DNA of 64,000 nucleotides, taken from Bradyrhizobium erythrophlei. Lineage in GTDB: Bacteria > Pseudomonadota > Alphaproteobacteria > Rhizobiales > Xanthobacteraceae. The DNA is taken from NCBI RefSeq assembly GCF_900129505.1, contig NZ_LT670818.1:1302001-1366000 (forward strand), written 5' to 3'. How positions within the stretch are numbered: position 1 is the stretch's first letter; the number at the start of each line of letters is the position of its first letter. The notes below the pieces were generated by a model. It was not told the origin of the DNA. It ran no database searches and saw only the letters and a list, made by a program, of their open reading frames with translations. Shown here in pieces: positions 36,261 to 45,593 of this stretch. The position numbers were made by a program, and so were the translations under genes.

Positions 36261-36565
36261 CAAATCAGTGATTTGCCCGACGGGTGCGTTGGCGGCACGA
36301 GCCAAGGCAATTGCAAGGCAATTGCTCGTCGCGCGGATCAACCCGGCTCGACGCGCTGCGGCTCTGACTCAACACCCCGTCCTGTCCCGACGACATCGGG
36401 ACCGCGGCGGCCCGTGTTGATCTTTGCCGCGCCATCGGCACTGACCGAAGACGGGCTGCCGTCCCGCAAGTACCCGCCGCACACACAATTTTGTTCGTGA
36501 TTCGCTGTGAATTATGACAGGATTACTACAGACGAATGTCAGTTCGGTAAAATACGGAGCGGTCC

Positions 36566-37510
36566 ATGAGTCTGGAATGGCGGGCGCGGCCAAGTTCCCT
36601 GGCCTGGTCGAATCCCCTGGCCTGGTGGTGGAGCCTGCTGACCCTGGTCAGCGGCGCCAATATCGCGGTCTGGTTCGTGCTGTACCGCCAGCTCCACGAA
36701 CAGCGCATTGGCGGCCTCGGCAGCTCGTCCACCATCGAGCTCATGCTCGTGCTCTGCGCGGCCTATGTGTTCGGCTGCGCCTTCAGGTCGTTCCTTCCGC
36801 GCGCGGATGTGCAGCGGATCTGCCTCTTCGACACCTGGCTGTCGAGCGTCGTCGTCGGCCGGTCGGTGGCAACCGTGGCCGAGGTCTGCTTCGCGGCGCA
36901 GTGGGCGATCATCCTGCACCAGCTCGGCACCATCACGGAAGCGGACACCACCTTGAACGCCGCGTGGGTAATCGTGCCGTTGATCCTGATCGCGGAAGGA
37001 TTTTCATGGTATGCGGTGCTGACCACCAAGTACTGGGGCAACGCCATCGAGAATTCGATTTGGGCCGTCGCCTTCTTCATCGTCGGGATCGGGCTTTGCC
37101 GGCTGCTGCCGGAGTTCGATGGCATAGTCCGCGTCGTCCTCGCCGTCGCGATCATCGGGATTGCGGGTTATCTGGCGTTTCTCATGACCATCGACGTCCC
37201 GATGTATCTAGGCCGGTGGCGGGCCAAGGTTGCCGATGGCAGCAGCCACCTGCGGCCTCTCGAGGGCCTCTGGGACGTGAGCACGCGCTGGATCGTGACG
37301 CATGACCTTGCCGAGTGGAAGGACGAGATTGCCTGGATGTCGCTTTATTTCAGCGCGGCGGTCTGGGCCAGCCTCGCGCTGTGCGTTTGCTGCTCGCTCG
37401 AAGGTCATCTGCCGCGCTATCGAACCGAAGCGACGATCGCAAGCTCGCCGTCGAACCCGTCGGCCGTGGCCAGCAAGCCGCCCCCGGTAGCGATCCGCCC
37501 CGGCGCCTAA
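36566..37510 (+). CDS. Seven-helix integral membrane protein of unknown function
   Basis: A 314-residue inner-membrane protein. Hydrophobic segments: WWWSLLTLVSGANIAVWFVL, IELMLVLCAAYVFGCAF, ATVAEVCFAAQWAIIL, AAWVIVPLILIAEGFSWYAV, IWAVAFFIVGIGLCRLL, VVLAVAIIGIAGYLAFLM and WMSLYFSAAVWASLALCV. Soluble loops carry no motif I recognise. A Pro/Ser-rich tail follows. It stands alone after a repeat-filled spacer, and its 3' end overlaps that of the frameshifted HxlR gene by four bases. Confidence 0.8.
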   Translation: MSLEWRARPSSLAWSNPLAWWWSLLTLVSGANIAVWFVLYRQLHEQRIGGLGSSSTIELMLVLCAAYVFGCAFRSFLPRADVQRICLFDTWLSSVVVGRSVATVAEVCFAAQWAIILHQLGTITEADTTLNAAWVIVPLILIAEGFSWYAVLTTKYWGNAIENSIWAVAFFIVGIGLCRLLPEFDGIVRVVLAVAIIGIAGYLAFLMTIDVPMYLGRWRAKVADGSSHLRPLEGLWDVSTRWIVTHDLAEWKDEIAWMSLYFSAAVWASLALCVCCSLEGHLPRYRTEATIASSPSNPSAVASKPPPVAIRPGA

Positions 37511-38269
37511 CGGAATCCCTGCAGTCGTTTCACCGGCTGCGAGCGAACCGGCCGGGTGGGGGCATGAGAGCCCGCATTGTCCGGGCTGCTCGCTGCGTCG
37601 AGCTGCAGCCACGTCTCCAGCATCTTCGCTGTTTTTCGATCGCCTTCGATCTTCACGGCATTCCCGGCTACGGCACGCCATCTCCGTCGGCCGAGAAAAA
37701 CGGCGATCCAGTCGCGGATGTCGCCTCGAAGGAATGAGGTCGACGGCAAATCCGGGGTCCTTGACACATACGTCGACGCCGTGGGGTTCGACTACCAGCC
37801 ACATGATCCGGAATTTGGTGCGGCTTGCCGGCACACCCGAGAACTCGAAACGCAGGGCAACGCGGCGCCCGGGCAGCGCATCTCGATCGATTCGCTTGCG
37901 CAAGCCCCACAACAGGAGAGCCGGATCGAGATCGGAAGGTTCGATCCGCTCGGACGTGTGCCGCAGGCCCCAGCGGCCGAGCGCGTTCATCACCGCGCCG
38001 AAATCCTCGCCGGCGGCCGTGAGCCAATACTCCCGGCCATTGCCTTGCGCGCGCGACCGCCGCTCGACGATGCCGTTCTTCTCCAGCTCGCGCAGCCGCG
38101 CCACCAGCACGGCCCGGGAAATCAGCGGCACGCCGCGATGAATGTCGTTGAAGGCATGCATGCCGGATATCAGCTCGCGCAGGATCAGCGGCGTCCAGCG
38201 CGCGGCAAACACCTCCGACGCCTTCGCGACGGGGCAGAACTGGGCATAGCGGATCGACATGCAATCCAT
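37507..38269 (-). pseudogene. HxlR-family transcriptional regulator, frameshifted near 37725
   Basis: The N-terminal winged-helix domain is intact from ATG 38269: SIRYAQFCPVAKASEVFAAR, ISGMHAFNDIHRGVPLISRA, RELEKNGIVERRSRAQGNGR. The dimerisation and sterol-carrier-like C-terminal part starts in the same frame (GFAVDLI) and then moves to another: RGDIRDWIAVFLGRRRWRAV followed by LETWLQLD, ending at 37507. The reading is restored if one base is removed from CTCATTCCTTCG on the coding strand (about 37724-37735). Without the shift the frame runs on as Arg-rich nonsense. Either a recent mutation or a sequencing error. The alpha/beta hydrolase at 38417 is divergent and the likely target. Confidence 0.8.
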
Positions 38270-38416
38270 ATAGCCACCGCGCGCCCGCTTTCCAGTACGA
38301 AAAACAGACTTGGCGGGCATCGCCACCGGACCAAATAACTCCGTGACGCGGCAACCGTCGGAGGTCGCGCGGCGATTGCGCGGACGCAATGCCGACAACA
38401 CAAATGGAGTTTTGCA

Positions 38417-39118
38417 ATGACCGATTTCGTCCTGGTTCACGGTGCATGGCAGGGAAGCTGGTGCTGGGCGCGCGTGCGGCGCCTGTTGGCGCAGCAGGGT
38501 CACGGCGTCTTTACGCCGACCCTGACCGGCCTCGCCGAACGGTCCCATCTCCTGACTCGCGAAGTCGAACTCGAAACCCACATCGCCGACGTCGCCAATC
38601 TCGTGGCCTGGGAGAACTTCCGGGACATCGTGCTGGTCGGACATTCCTATGGCGGCGCCATCGTTCGTCATGTCGCCGACCGGATGCGCGACCGCATCCG
38701 CTCGCTGATCTATCTTGATGCCTTCGTGCCCGAAAACGGGAAGTCCGTCCTCGAATATCTGCCCAATGCAGGCCGGGATCTCCGCGACCTCGCGGTTCTG
38801 CACGGCGGGGGCTGGAAGGTGCCGCCGCTTTCGGCCGCGGCCCTGGGCGTCAATCCCGCCGACGCGCCGTGGGTCGACCGCCAGAGCACCATGCATCCGT
38901 TATCGACCATCGAAGTGCCCGCGCGGATCGCGGGCGCCTGCGACAGCGTGGAGGACATCGGATTTATTCTGGCGCGCGGCCGTCAGAACAGCCCTTTCGC
39001 GCAATTCGACGCCGTCGCGGAACGTCGCGGCTGGTGGCGCGAACAACTGGCCTGCGGTCACGAAATGATGCTGGACATGCCGAATGAACTTACAGCATTG
39101 CTGCTGAAGCGAACCTAG
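38417..39118 (+). CDS. Alpha/beta hydrolase, salicylate-esterase/EstC-like
   Basis: A 233-residue cytosolic hydrolase of the small plant-MES/EstC-like group. Starts directly with the first strand TDFVLVHGAWQGSWCWARV, then FTPTLTGLAERSHLL, and the nucleophile elbow VLVGHSYGGAIVRHVADRM (Ser about residue 78). The catalytic His is in LACGHEMMLDMPNELTALL near the C-end. The substrate is unknown, an ester or small ketone-activated bond in this family. Divergent from the HxlR-type regulator, with 147 bp between the starts. Confidence 0.88.
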   Translation: MTDFVLVHGAWQGSWCWARVRRLLAQQGHGVFTPTLTGLAERSHLLTREVELETHIADVANLVAWENFRDIVLVGHSYGGAIVRHVADRMRDRIRSLIYLDAFVPENGKSVLEYLPNAGRDLRDLAVLHGGGWKVPPLSAAALGVNPADAPWVDRQSTMHPLSTIEVPARIAGACDSVEDIGFILARGRQNSPFAQFDAVAERRGWWREQLACGHEMMLDMPNELTALLLKRT

Positions 39119-39140
39119 GGAGCGAAATGAGTTTTGATTG

Positions 39141-39300
39141 AGTATCTCCACCCGCGACCTGTTCACCTCTCGTCGGCGGGGAAAGGTCGATTTGCGCAGC
39201 AAATCGGGTGAGGGGGCGCAGCTCCAATGAGAGACCTTAACCCCTCACCCGGCGCTACGCGCTTGCCTCTCCCGATGGGAGAGGCAAGCGGAGCCTGGGG
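39141..39300. repeat. Palindromic spacer element with GAT-loop hairpin
   Basis: GCTTGCCTCTCCC (39261-39273) and GGGAGAGGCAAGC (39277-39289) form a perfect 13-bp stem with a GAT loop. GATTTGCGCAGCAAATC is a second palindrome near 39190. It lies between convergent genes and could end both transcripts, but has no T tract and resembles the element at 3504-3530. Confidence 0.6.
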
Positions 39301-39347
39301 CGGATAGATTGATCCCGCCAAAACCCATCATGCGTCGGGAAGCGAGG

Positions 39348-41045
39348 CTACGCCGCCCGGACGGTCGCGAGGAAACTCTCGACCTCCTGCTTGAGGCGCT
39401 CGGACTGCTTGGCGAGTTCGCCGGCCGAACCGAGCACCAGTTCGGCGGCTGTTCCCACCTGGCCCGAGGCCTGCGTCACGCCGGTGATGTTCTGCATGAC
39501 GCCCTGGGTGCCCTGCGCGGCCTGCTGCACGCTGCGGGCGATTTCCTTGGTCGATCCATCCTGCTCCTCCACCGCGGCAGCGATGGTGGTGGCGATCTCG
39601 TCGATCTGGGCGATGGTGGCGCCGATCTCGCGGATGGCGCCTGCCGTCGCCCCGGTGGCGTCGCGGATCGACTGGATCTGGTCGGCGATCTCCTCGGTCG
39701 CTTTCGCGGTCTGGGTCGACAGCGCCTTCACTTCGCTGGCCACCACGGCAAAGCCCTTGCCCGCCTCGCCAGCCCGCGCGGCTTCGATGGTTGCGTTCAA
39801 GGCCAGCAGGTTGGTCTGTGCGGCGATGTTTTGAATGAGCCCCATCACCTCGCCGATCTTCTGCGTCGCCTCCAGCAATCCTTCCACCATGGTGTTGGTG
39901 CGGCCGGCCTGGGCCACGGCGCTCTGCGCGATCGATGACGAGTGAACGATCTGACGGGAGATTTCCTGCCCCGACGTCGAAAGCTCCTCCGCCGCAGCGG
40001 CCACGGTCTGCACATTCGCCGTGGTCTGCTGCGCCGCCGCGGCAACGGTCGTGCTCTGCCGCGTCGTCTCCTTGGCGATGGCCGACAGCGATTGCGCCGA
40101 ATGCTGCATCTCGGCGGCGGCCGAAGCGGCGCCGGCGACAATTCCGCCGACACTTTTCTCGAACTCGCTCGCGATCCGGTTCATGGCCGATTTGCGTTCC
40201 GCCACGGCGCGCGCCGACGCCTCCTCCCGCTCGGCACGGAGACGTTCGGCGTCCAGCAGCCGAGCCTTGAAAACGGCCAGGCTGCGCGAGATATGGCCGA
40301 TTTCGTTGCGATGCTCGGTGAACGGGACCTCGACGCTCAGGTCACCTTTCGCCAGGCCGTCCATCACGCCGCATATCGCACCGAGCGGACGAACCAGGCC
40401 GCGACCGAGCGCGAAGGCGGCCAATGCCGCGACCAGCAATCCAGCCAGACCGCCCGCCGCGATCCAGATGGCGCGCTCGAACACCACCGCGTCGATATCG
40501 TCGGTATAGACGCCGGCCTGGATCGCGAGCATCTTGTCGCCCTCGCCATAGCCGCCGGCATAGCTGAGCTTCGGCAGCTCGCGACCGCCCGCCGCTTTCG
40601 GCACCTGATATTCGAGGAAACCACCGCCCGCGCGGGCCTTGCCGACGATATTCTGAATCAGCAGCTGGCCCTGATTGTCCTTGTAATCCCAGCGATTGAC
40701 ATTGATGTATTTCGGATTGGCGTGGACATGGGTCACGCCGGCATTGCTGCTGCCGGCGCCGTAGACGCCGATATAGTCGGCGGATTTACCCCAGCGCATG
40801 GCGCCGATCGCATCGAAAGCAAGCTGCCGCGCTTCCTCGACCGGGATCTTGCCGGCTTTGGCTTTTTCCTCGTAGGTCGACAGGATCTTCTTCGCGGCCT
40901 CGACCAGATCGAACACCTTGGTCCGGCGTTCCTCGATGACGGTATTGCGAAGCACCATTACTTGCGCGGCTAGCGCGGCGACGAAGACAACGGTCAAGAC
41001 CGCGATGATCATCGCAAAACGATTGTAGACGGTAAGGTGTCGCAT
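39348..41045 (-). CDS. Methyl-accepting chemotaxis protein with sCache_2 sensor
   Basis: Inner-membrane chemoreceptor of 565 residues. TM1 is [20 protein letters not shown]; the periplasmic single-Cache domain includes [50 protein letters not shown] and [16 protein letters not shown]2 is [20 protein letters not shown], followed by HAMP ([20 protein letters not shown]). The signalling hairpin tip is intact: [40 protein letters not shown]. No CheR-binding pentapeptide at the C-end. ATG 41045 (MRHLTVYNR) is chosen over an upstream open stretch lacking receptor features. No che genes are in the window. Confidence 0.93.
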   Translation of the reverse strand: MRHLTVYNRFAMIIAVLTVVFVAALAAQVMVLRNTVIEERRTKVFDLVEAAKKILSTYEEKAKAGKIPVEEARQLAFDAIGAMRWGKSADYIGVYGAGSSNAGVTHVHANPKYINVNRWDYKDNQGQLLIQNIVGKARAGGGFLEYQVPKAAGGRELPKLSYAGGYGEGDKMLAIQAGVYTDDIDAVVFERAIWIAAGGLAGLLVAALAAFALGRGLVRPLGAICGVMDGLAKGDLSVEVPFTEHRNEIGHISRSLAVFKARLLDAERLRAEREEASARAVAERKSAMNRIASEFEKSVGGIVAGAASAAAEMQHSAQSLSAIAKETTRQSTTVAAAAQQTTANVQTVAAAAEELSTSGQEISRQIVHSSSIAQSAVAQAGRTNTMVEGLLEATQKIGEVMGLIQNIAAQTNLLALNATIEAARAGEAGKGFAVVASEVKALSTQTAKATEEIADQIQSIRDATGATAGAIREIGATIAQIDEIATTIAAAVEEQDGSTKEIARSVQQAAQGTQGVMQNITGVTQASGQVGTAAELVLGSAGELAKQSERLKQEVESFLATVRAA

Positions 41046-41277
41046 GAGGCGGGCCTTCCTGGCAGAAGTGATCGGCAACAGTATCGCTTTACCGGTTAAG
41101 CCTTTATTGAGAACGATGCACAATCAAACCCGGAGGGGAATCCCGACGCCTGCCGTATGATCTCCGGCGCGGCTTGCCGCCTTTTTGACGCTCTTGGACC
41201 CTAACTCGGCTTGGGTTCGGGGTTGGGGACGTCGGCATCGACCGCATGGCGGCGTGTTTCGGGGGACAGTGGCGGGC

Positions 41278-41682
41278 ATGCAGTTCAGGTCGGAAGGTAG
41301 GTCGCTGCGGAAACTCTGGGTCCGTCGCTTGTTCGGTCACTTGGCCCTTGGCACAATTCTGGTCCTGACCGGCGGCGCGGCACATGCCCAGAATCTGGAT
41401 CAGGGCAAATCGGCTGCCAAGCTGTTTGCGGATGGTTGCTCGTCATGTCATCGCAGCCCCCGCGGGCTTGCCAAGGGCCGCTTTCGCCTGACGCTGTTCC
41501 TGTTCCTGCAAGACCACTATGCGACCAGCTCCAGCTCGGCCTGGGCGCTCACCTCTTATCTGGAATCCCTCGATGGCGCACCGCGCGGCCGGTCGCGTAG
41601 TGCCGCGGCGAAGCCGTCATCCCCGGCCAACAGCTCGTCGCGGTCCGCGGCTCGCCCGCCTGCATCGGTGCCGGAGCATTAG
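41278..41682 (+). CDS. Small exported c-type cytochrome-like protein without Met
   Basis: A 134-residue protein with a signal peptide (LFGHLALGTILVLTGGAAHA). The mature part starts QNLDQGKSAAKLFADGCSSC and carries one heme-attachment motif CSSCH. No Met occurs anywhere after the signal peptide, so a standard Met axial ligand is missing; a His in LQDHYATSS could serve. The C-terminal 40 residues are a disordered Ser/Ala/Pro/Arg tail. ATG 41278 is preferred over an upstream start that adds a Trp/Arg-rich piece. Divergent from the chemoreceptor; likely a periplasmic electron carrier or heme sensor. Confidence 0.72.
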   Translation: MQFRSEGRSLRKLWVRRLFGHLALGTILVLTGGAAHAQNLDQGKSAAKLFADGCSSCHRSPRGLAKGRFRLTLFLFLQDHYATSSSSAWALTSYLESLDGAPRGRSRSAAAKPSSPANSSSRSAARPPASVPEH

Positions 41683-41719
41683 TTCAGCGACGCGCGAAGG
41701 GACGGGATTCCCCCCGTCA

Positions 41720-41977
41720 TCAAAGCACCTTCGCCTTGACGAACAGCGCACGCACGGCGTCGGTCGCGGGCACGGTCAGAATTGCATTATCGGCGGCGCC
41801 CTGAAGCCACCTGACGGCGTCGGCGTGCAACGAACGGAATTCCATCCACTCGACCGAACTGAAATTTGTCAGGAAACGATAGGCCTGGCCGACGGTCGAA
41901 ATCGAAACCGTTTTCCCGTTCAGGCTGATTTCGAATATCGTTCGCAGCGGCGTTTCGGAATTGGATGCATCGCTCAT
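41720..41977 (-). CDS. DUF982 family protein
   Basis: An 85-residue protein matching DUF982, common and paralogous in rhizobia: FEISLNGKTVSISTVGQAYR, FLTNFSSVEWMEFRSLHADA, then VRWLQGAADNAILTVPATDA. The function is unknown. Its start codon overlaps the DUF2778 gene's stop by four bases (ATGA), so the two are translationally coupled, which suggests a functional link. Confidence 0.88.
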   Translation of the reverse strand: MSDASNSETPLRTIFEISLNGKTVSISTVGQAYRFLTNFSSVEWMEFRSLHADAVRWLQGAADNAILTVPATDAVRALFVKAKVL

Positions 41978-42990
41978 GACTGCGTGTTTGAGCGCTGGGC
42001 GGCCAGCGTCGCGCCGCCCAGGCTTGGGACGACGACGAGGCGATTGATCTCACCGTCGCTGAAGGCCTTGAGGAACCGATCGTAGTTCCTGATCGAGACG
42101 CAGCCGTTCGAATCGCCCTCGGGGCCCAGCATGTAGCTGTGCGCGAGCAGCCCGGAACGCCCGTTGGTGGAACTACCCTCGGCGGGGATCATGCGCAGCG
42201 CCTGCACGCCGTGAAACAGCCGCTCGCGCGGCTTCAGCTCATAGACGGCCGGCGGTGTCGCGCCGGCGTTCGGCACGCTGACGTGGTCGGGATCGTCCTT
42301 CAGGCCGCCCATCCCCGAATGCGCCTCCAGGCTCAAGCCGTTCGGCAAGTAAACGGCGTGGGCCGAGATGTCGTAGACCGCGGTGAGATTGTCGTAGCCG
42401 CGCGACGCCAGATCCGGCCCCTGGCGAAACAGCCCGCCCTCCGGCGCGAGCGAGGCCAGCGTGACGCGCCCCGGCAGCAGGTCGGACAGTTTTTGCAGGA
42501 GCGTGCGGTCATCCGACCGGGGTGCGTTGTCGACCTGAGCCACGGCCGATCCCGGCGCTGCCAGATCGGCGGTGGCCGGACGAGACCTCGGCAGGGGAAT
42601 GCCGGCCGGAGCCGAAGTCCTGTTCTCATCGGCCTTGCTGTCATCGGTCTTGTCGTCATCGATCCTGCCCTGGTCGAGGCTGGCCTGATCGACAGGTCCG
42701 GCGCGCCAATCCCGGGACATCAACCGCCGGGCCAGCGCGCCCCTGGCGAGGCGGACCTTCAAATCGACCGTGGACTCGGACAGCGAAGCAAAATGATCGT
42801 CGAAGGAGATGCGATCCGGGCCTTGCGGTAACGCCGCCGAGGCCAGCGCCGTGGTTTGATCGGAATCCGAAAGCCAGGCTGCCGCGCCGAGCGCCACCGC
42901 GAGCGCAGCACAAACCAGCATAGCCGTCTCGGACCGACCGATGCGGCGGCGCGACAACAGCCCGTCAGCGATTGCGGCGTCGAAAGCCAT
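41974..42990 (-). CDS. DUF2778 protein, L,D-transpeptidase-like (Tlde1-type domain)
   Basis: A 338-residue protein with one TM/signal anchor (TAMLVCAALAVALGAAAWL, about residues 20-40), a long low-complexity periplasmic linker, and a C-terminal DUF2778 domain (about residues 200-320). The catalytic motif is LAHSYMLGPEGDSNGCVSIR, with His and the nucleophile Cys in the SNGC form related to the L,D-transpeptidase signature. In Salmonella Tlde1 the same domain attacks or exchanges peptidoglycan stem peptides; here a cell-wall role is inferred. ATG 42990 has GGGGA five bases upstream; the open extension of 64 codons looks noncoding. Confidence 0.83.
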   Translation of the reverse strand: MAFDAAIADGLLSRRRIGRSETAMLVCAALAVALGAAAWLSDSDQTTALASAALPQGPDRISFDDHFASLSESTVDLKVRLARGALARRLMSRDWRAGPVDQASLDQGRIDDDKTDDSKADENRTSAPAGIPLPRSRPATADLAAPGSAVAQVDNAPRSDDRTLLQKLSDLLPGRVTLASLAPEGGLFRQGPDLASRGYDNLTAVYDISAHAVYLPNGLSLEAHSGMGGLKDDPDHVSVPNAGATPPAVYELKPRERLFHGVQALRMIPAEGSSTNGRSGLLAHSYMLGPEGDSNGCVSIRNYDRFLKAFSDGEINRLVVVPSLGGATLAAQRSNTQS

Positions 42991-43293
42991 CAAGTCCCCA
43001 AAGCCAATAACCCCGAAACCCCGATCACCTCCGGGGCGCCCAGCCCCCGAGGATTCGTCGACTACCCGGTATCCTATCATGGCTAAAAGTGCGGCATAAT
43101 CTAGACAAAAGAGGGCATCGGACCTGTCCCGCGATTGAAAGGTGGTCCGGCCAGCGGTACCGCCCGGCCAGACCCCCTCCATTCCGCCTGGATTCGCAAG
43201 CCGTGCCGGCGAGGACCGTGCTTGCCGCGGCCGGGACCATCTCGATCGGCGGCCATTTTGATCGGTTTTTGACCAGCCGCGCGCGACGCCAGC

Positions 43294-44523
43294 CTAATCC
43301 TTCGCCTCGTCGGTCATGATCGGCCCGAATTGCTGCCAGTGCTCGCCGTCGAACTTCACCATCTGCAACTGCTTGTTGACGCGATAGTCGGTCGGCGAGG
43401 TCGAGACGGTGATTCCCGGCAGCAGCAAATCGAGCTCCACCTTGTTGAGACTGGTGGCCTGCTTCATCACGTTCTCGCGGGTGAGGTCGTCGCCGCACTG
43501 CTTCAGGACCTGGACCATGAGCTGCGCGGTGATGTAGCCGTAGACGCTCAGGCTCGATCCCTTGTCGCCGTCCGGATAGTATTTCTGCATGAAGTCGAGG
43601 TAGCGCTGCATGCCGGGATCGTCCTTCGCGGCGGCGGCCTCAGACGGATCCTTGACATAGCCGACGCTGATGATGCCCTTGGACGCTTCGAGGCCGGCCG
43701 GCTTCAGCACGGCGCTGACCGTGTTGGCGTTGATGTCCACGATCTGCACGGGGTGCCAGCCGAGCTCGGCGATCTTCTTGATCGCCTGCGCCGCCTGCTT
43801 GGGGGTCGAGGCGCTGAAGACCAAATCCGCGCCGGCATCCCTGATCTTGAGGATCTGCGAATCGATGGTCGGTTCGGTCAGTTCGTAGGAAATTTCCGAC
43901 ACGATCATCTTGGCGGCCTTGTCGCCGAGGCCGGCCTTGAGGCCGTTGAGATAGTCCTTGCCGAGATCGTCGTTCTGATAGAGCACGCCGATCTTGGCGT
44001 TCGGATGCTCCTTCAGGATGTACTGGCCGTAGATCCTGCCCTCGACGAAGTAGCTGGGATTAAAGCCCATGGTCCACGGAAAGGCCTTGGGATCGGTGAA
44101 CTTCGCGGCACCCGTGGCGGCGAACAGCTGCGGTACCTTCTTGCCGTTGAGGTATTTCAGCACGGCGGCGTTCGGCGCGGTGCCGATGATCTGGAACGTG
44201 AGCAGCACCTCGTCGGCCTCGACCAGCTTGCGCACCTGCTCGACGGTCTTTGGCGGACTATAGGCGTCGTCGTACTGGATCAGGTTGATCTTGCGTCCGT
44301 TCACGCCGCCCTGATCGTTGATCATCTTCATGTAGGCGGCCTGGGCCTTGCCGACCGCGGCGTAGGCCGAGGCCGGTCCCGAGAACGGCACCGTCTGGCC
44401 TATCTTGATTTCCGTATCGGTGGCGCCTGCATCGTATTTCTTCTGCGCGTGGGCGGAAGAGATCGACAGCGCGACCGCGATCGCCGTCGCCGTCGCCGTC
44501 CAGTTGAAGAATGTATCCCTCAT
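43294..44523 (-). CDS. Branched-chain-amino-acid-type (LivK-like) periplasmic binding protein
   Basis: Receptor of a HAAT-family ABC importer, 409 residues. Signal peptide ATATAIAVALSISSAHA, mature from QKKYD. Peripla_BP_6 landmarks: TDTEIKIGQTVPFSGPASAY, MINDQGGVNGRKINLIQYDD, AYSPPKTVEQVRKLVEADEV, and IGVLYQNDDLGKDYLNGLKA. This subgroup often binds aromatic or dicarboxylic acids rather than amino acids. No permease or ATPase is adjacent, so it is an orphan receptor. It follows the Bug-type receptor gene by 35 bp and belongs to the IclR-led cluster. Confidence 0.92.
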   Translation of the reverse strand: MRDTFFNWTATATAIAVALSISSAHAQKKYDAGATDTEIKIGQTVPFSGPASAYAAVGKAQAAYMKMINDQGGVNGRKINLIQYDDAYSPPKTVEQVRKLVEADEVLLTFQIIGTAPNAAVLKYLNGKKVPQLFAATGAAKFTDPKAFPWTMGFNPSYFVEGRIYGQYILKEHPNAKIGVLYQNDDLGKDYLNGLKAGLGDKAAKMIVSEISYELTEPTIDSQILKIRDAGADLVFSASTPKQAAQAIKKIAELGWHPVQIVDINANTVSAVLKPAGLEASKGIISVGYVKDPSEAAAAKDDPGMQRYLDFMQKYYPDGDKGSSLSVYGYITAQLMVQVLKQCGDDLTRENVMKQATSLNKVELDLLLPGITVSTSPTDYRVNKQLQMVKFDGEHWQQFGPIMTDEAKD

Positions 44524-44558
44524 TGCGTTTGATCCTCGCGCATGTTGGTTTCGAATTG

Positions 44559-45539
44559 CTATTCGCCTTTGAGGCTCGCCTCGCGGATCAGCTCGCTCCA
44601 CTTGCGCGTCTCGTCGTCGATGAAGGTGCCAAACTCGGCGGCCGTGCCGGCGCGCGGTTCCAGCCCCTGGATCAGCAGCTTCTGCTTCACCCCGGGATCG
44701 GCGAGTGCGCGAACGATCTCCTGCTGCAGCCGGTCAACGATCGGGCCCGGCGTGGCGGTCGGGGCCATGAAGCCGTACCAGCCGGAAGCCACGACATTGG
44801 CAAAGCCCTGCTCGCGCAGCGTGGGAGCCTGCGGGTAGAGCGGGCTGCGATCGGCGGAGGCCACGCCAAGCACGCGCAGCTTGCCGGTCTCGATATAGGG
44901 CAACGCCGTGCTGATCGCGGTCAGCGTGGCATCGACGCGGCCGGCCAAGAGCTCGGTGTAGGCCATGGCGTCGCCGCGGAAAGGGATGTTGAGGCCCTTG
45001 ACGCCGGCGTCCCTGAACAGCAGCTCGGCGGCGAGATGGGGCTGCGAGCCGACACCTGGAGACGCGAAGGTCAGGCCATCGGGCCTCGACTTGCCGTAGG
45101 CGATCAGCTCCTGCAGGCTCTTGAAGGGTGCCTCGGCGTTGATGATCAGGAAGATCGGCGCCATCACGGCCATGGCCACCGGCTGCAGATCCTTGCGCGA
45201 GTCGTAGGTCAGTTTCCCGAACAGCGCTTCGGCCGTCGCGTACGGCGCTGCCGCATACAGGAAAGTGTATCCGTCCGCCGCCGCATGCGCGACGTATTCA
45301 TTGGCGAGGCGAGTGCCCGCGCCCGGCCTGTTTTCGACGATGAACTGCTGGCCCAGACGATTGCCCAGATACTCGGCCAGAATGCGCAACGAGATGTCGT
45401 TGGCTCCGCCGGCGCCGTAGGGCGATATCATCCGCACGTAACGCGAGGGCCAATCGTCCCTCGCACGCGCGGGGAAGCCGAAACCCGCCGACAGGCAGGC
45501 GGCGACGGTGCCCAGCAGGGTTCGCCTTGTGACGTTCAT
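44559..45539 (-). CDS. Bug/TctC-family periplasmic binding protein
   Basis: Tripartite-tricarboxylate-type receptor, 326 residues. Tat-like signal TRRTLLGTVAACLSAGFG. Family blocks: RYVRMISPYGAGGANDISLR, QFIVENRPGAGTRLANEYVA, GYTFLYAAAPYATAEALFG, NIPFRGDAMAYTELLAGRVD and the C-terminal GFMAPTATPGPIVDRLQQEI. TctA/TctB membrane partners are absent. ATG 45539 has GGGAGG five bases upstream. Sits between the IclR regulator and the LivK-like receptor on one strand. Ligand probably a carboxylic acid. Confidence 0.92.
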   Translation of the reverse strand: MNVTRRTLLGTVAACLSAGFGFPARARDDWPSRYVRMISPYGAGGANDISLRILAEYLGNRLGQQFIVENRPGAGTRLANEYVAHAAADGYTFLYAAAPYATAEALFGKLTYDSRKDLQPVAMAVMAPIFLIINAEAPFKSLQELIAYGKSRPDGLTFASPGVGSQPHLAAELLFRDAGVKGLNIPFRGDAMAYTELLAGRVDATLTAISTALPYIETGKLRVLGVASADRSPLYPQAPTLREQGFANVVASGWYGFMAPTATPGPIVDRLQQEIVRALADPGVKQKLLIQGLEPRAGTAAEFGTFIDDETRKWSELIREASLKGE

Positions 45540-45593
45540 CAATGCCTCCCGGGAATTGGGCGTCCGCCGAAAGTCGGAGCGCCGGCTTCCCTG

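Noticed and set aside
37208..38896. 562-codon minus-strand frame
   Set aside because: Only its middle third is protein-like (the HxlR N-terminus). The rest is antisense to the membrane protein and the alpha/beta hydrolase, and the true HxlR end lies in another frame.
39261..39289. Rho-independent terminator
   Set aside because: Perfect stem, but no T tract and a similar GAT-loop palindrome elsewhere (3504-3530), so it was kept as a repeat.
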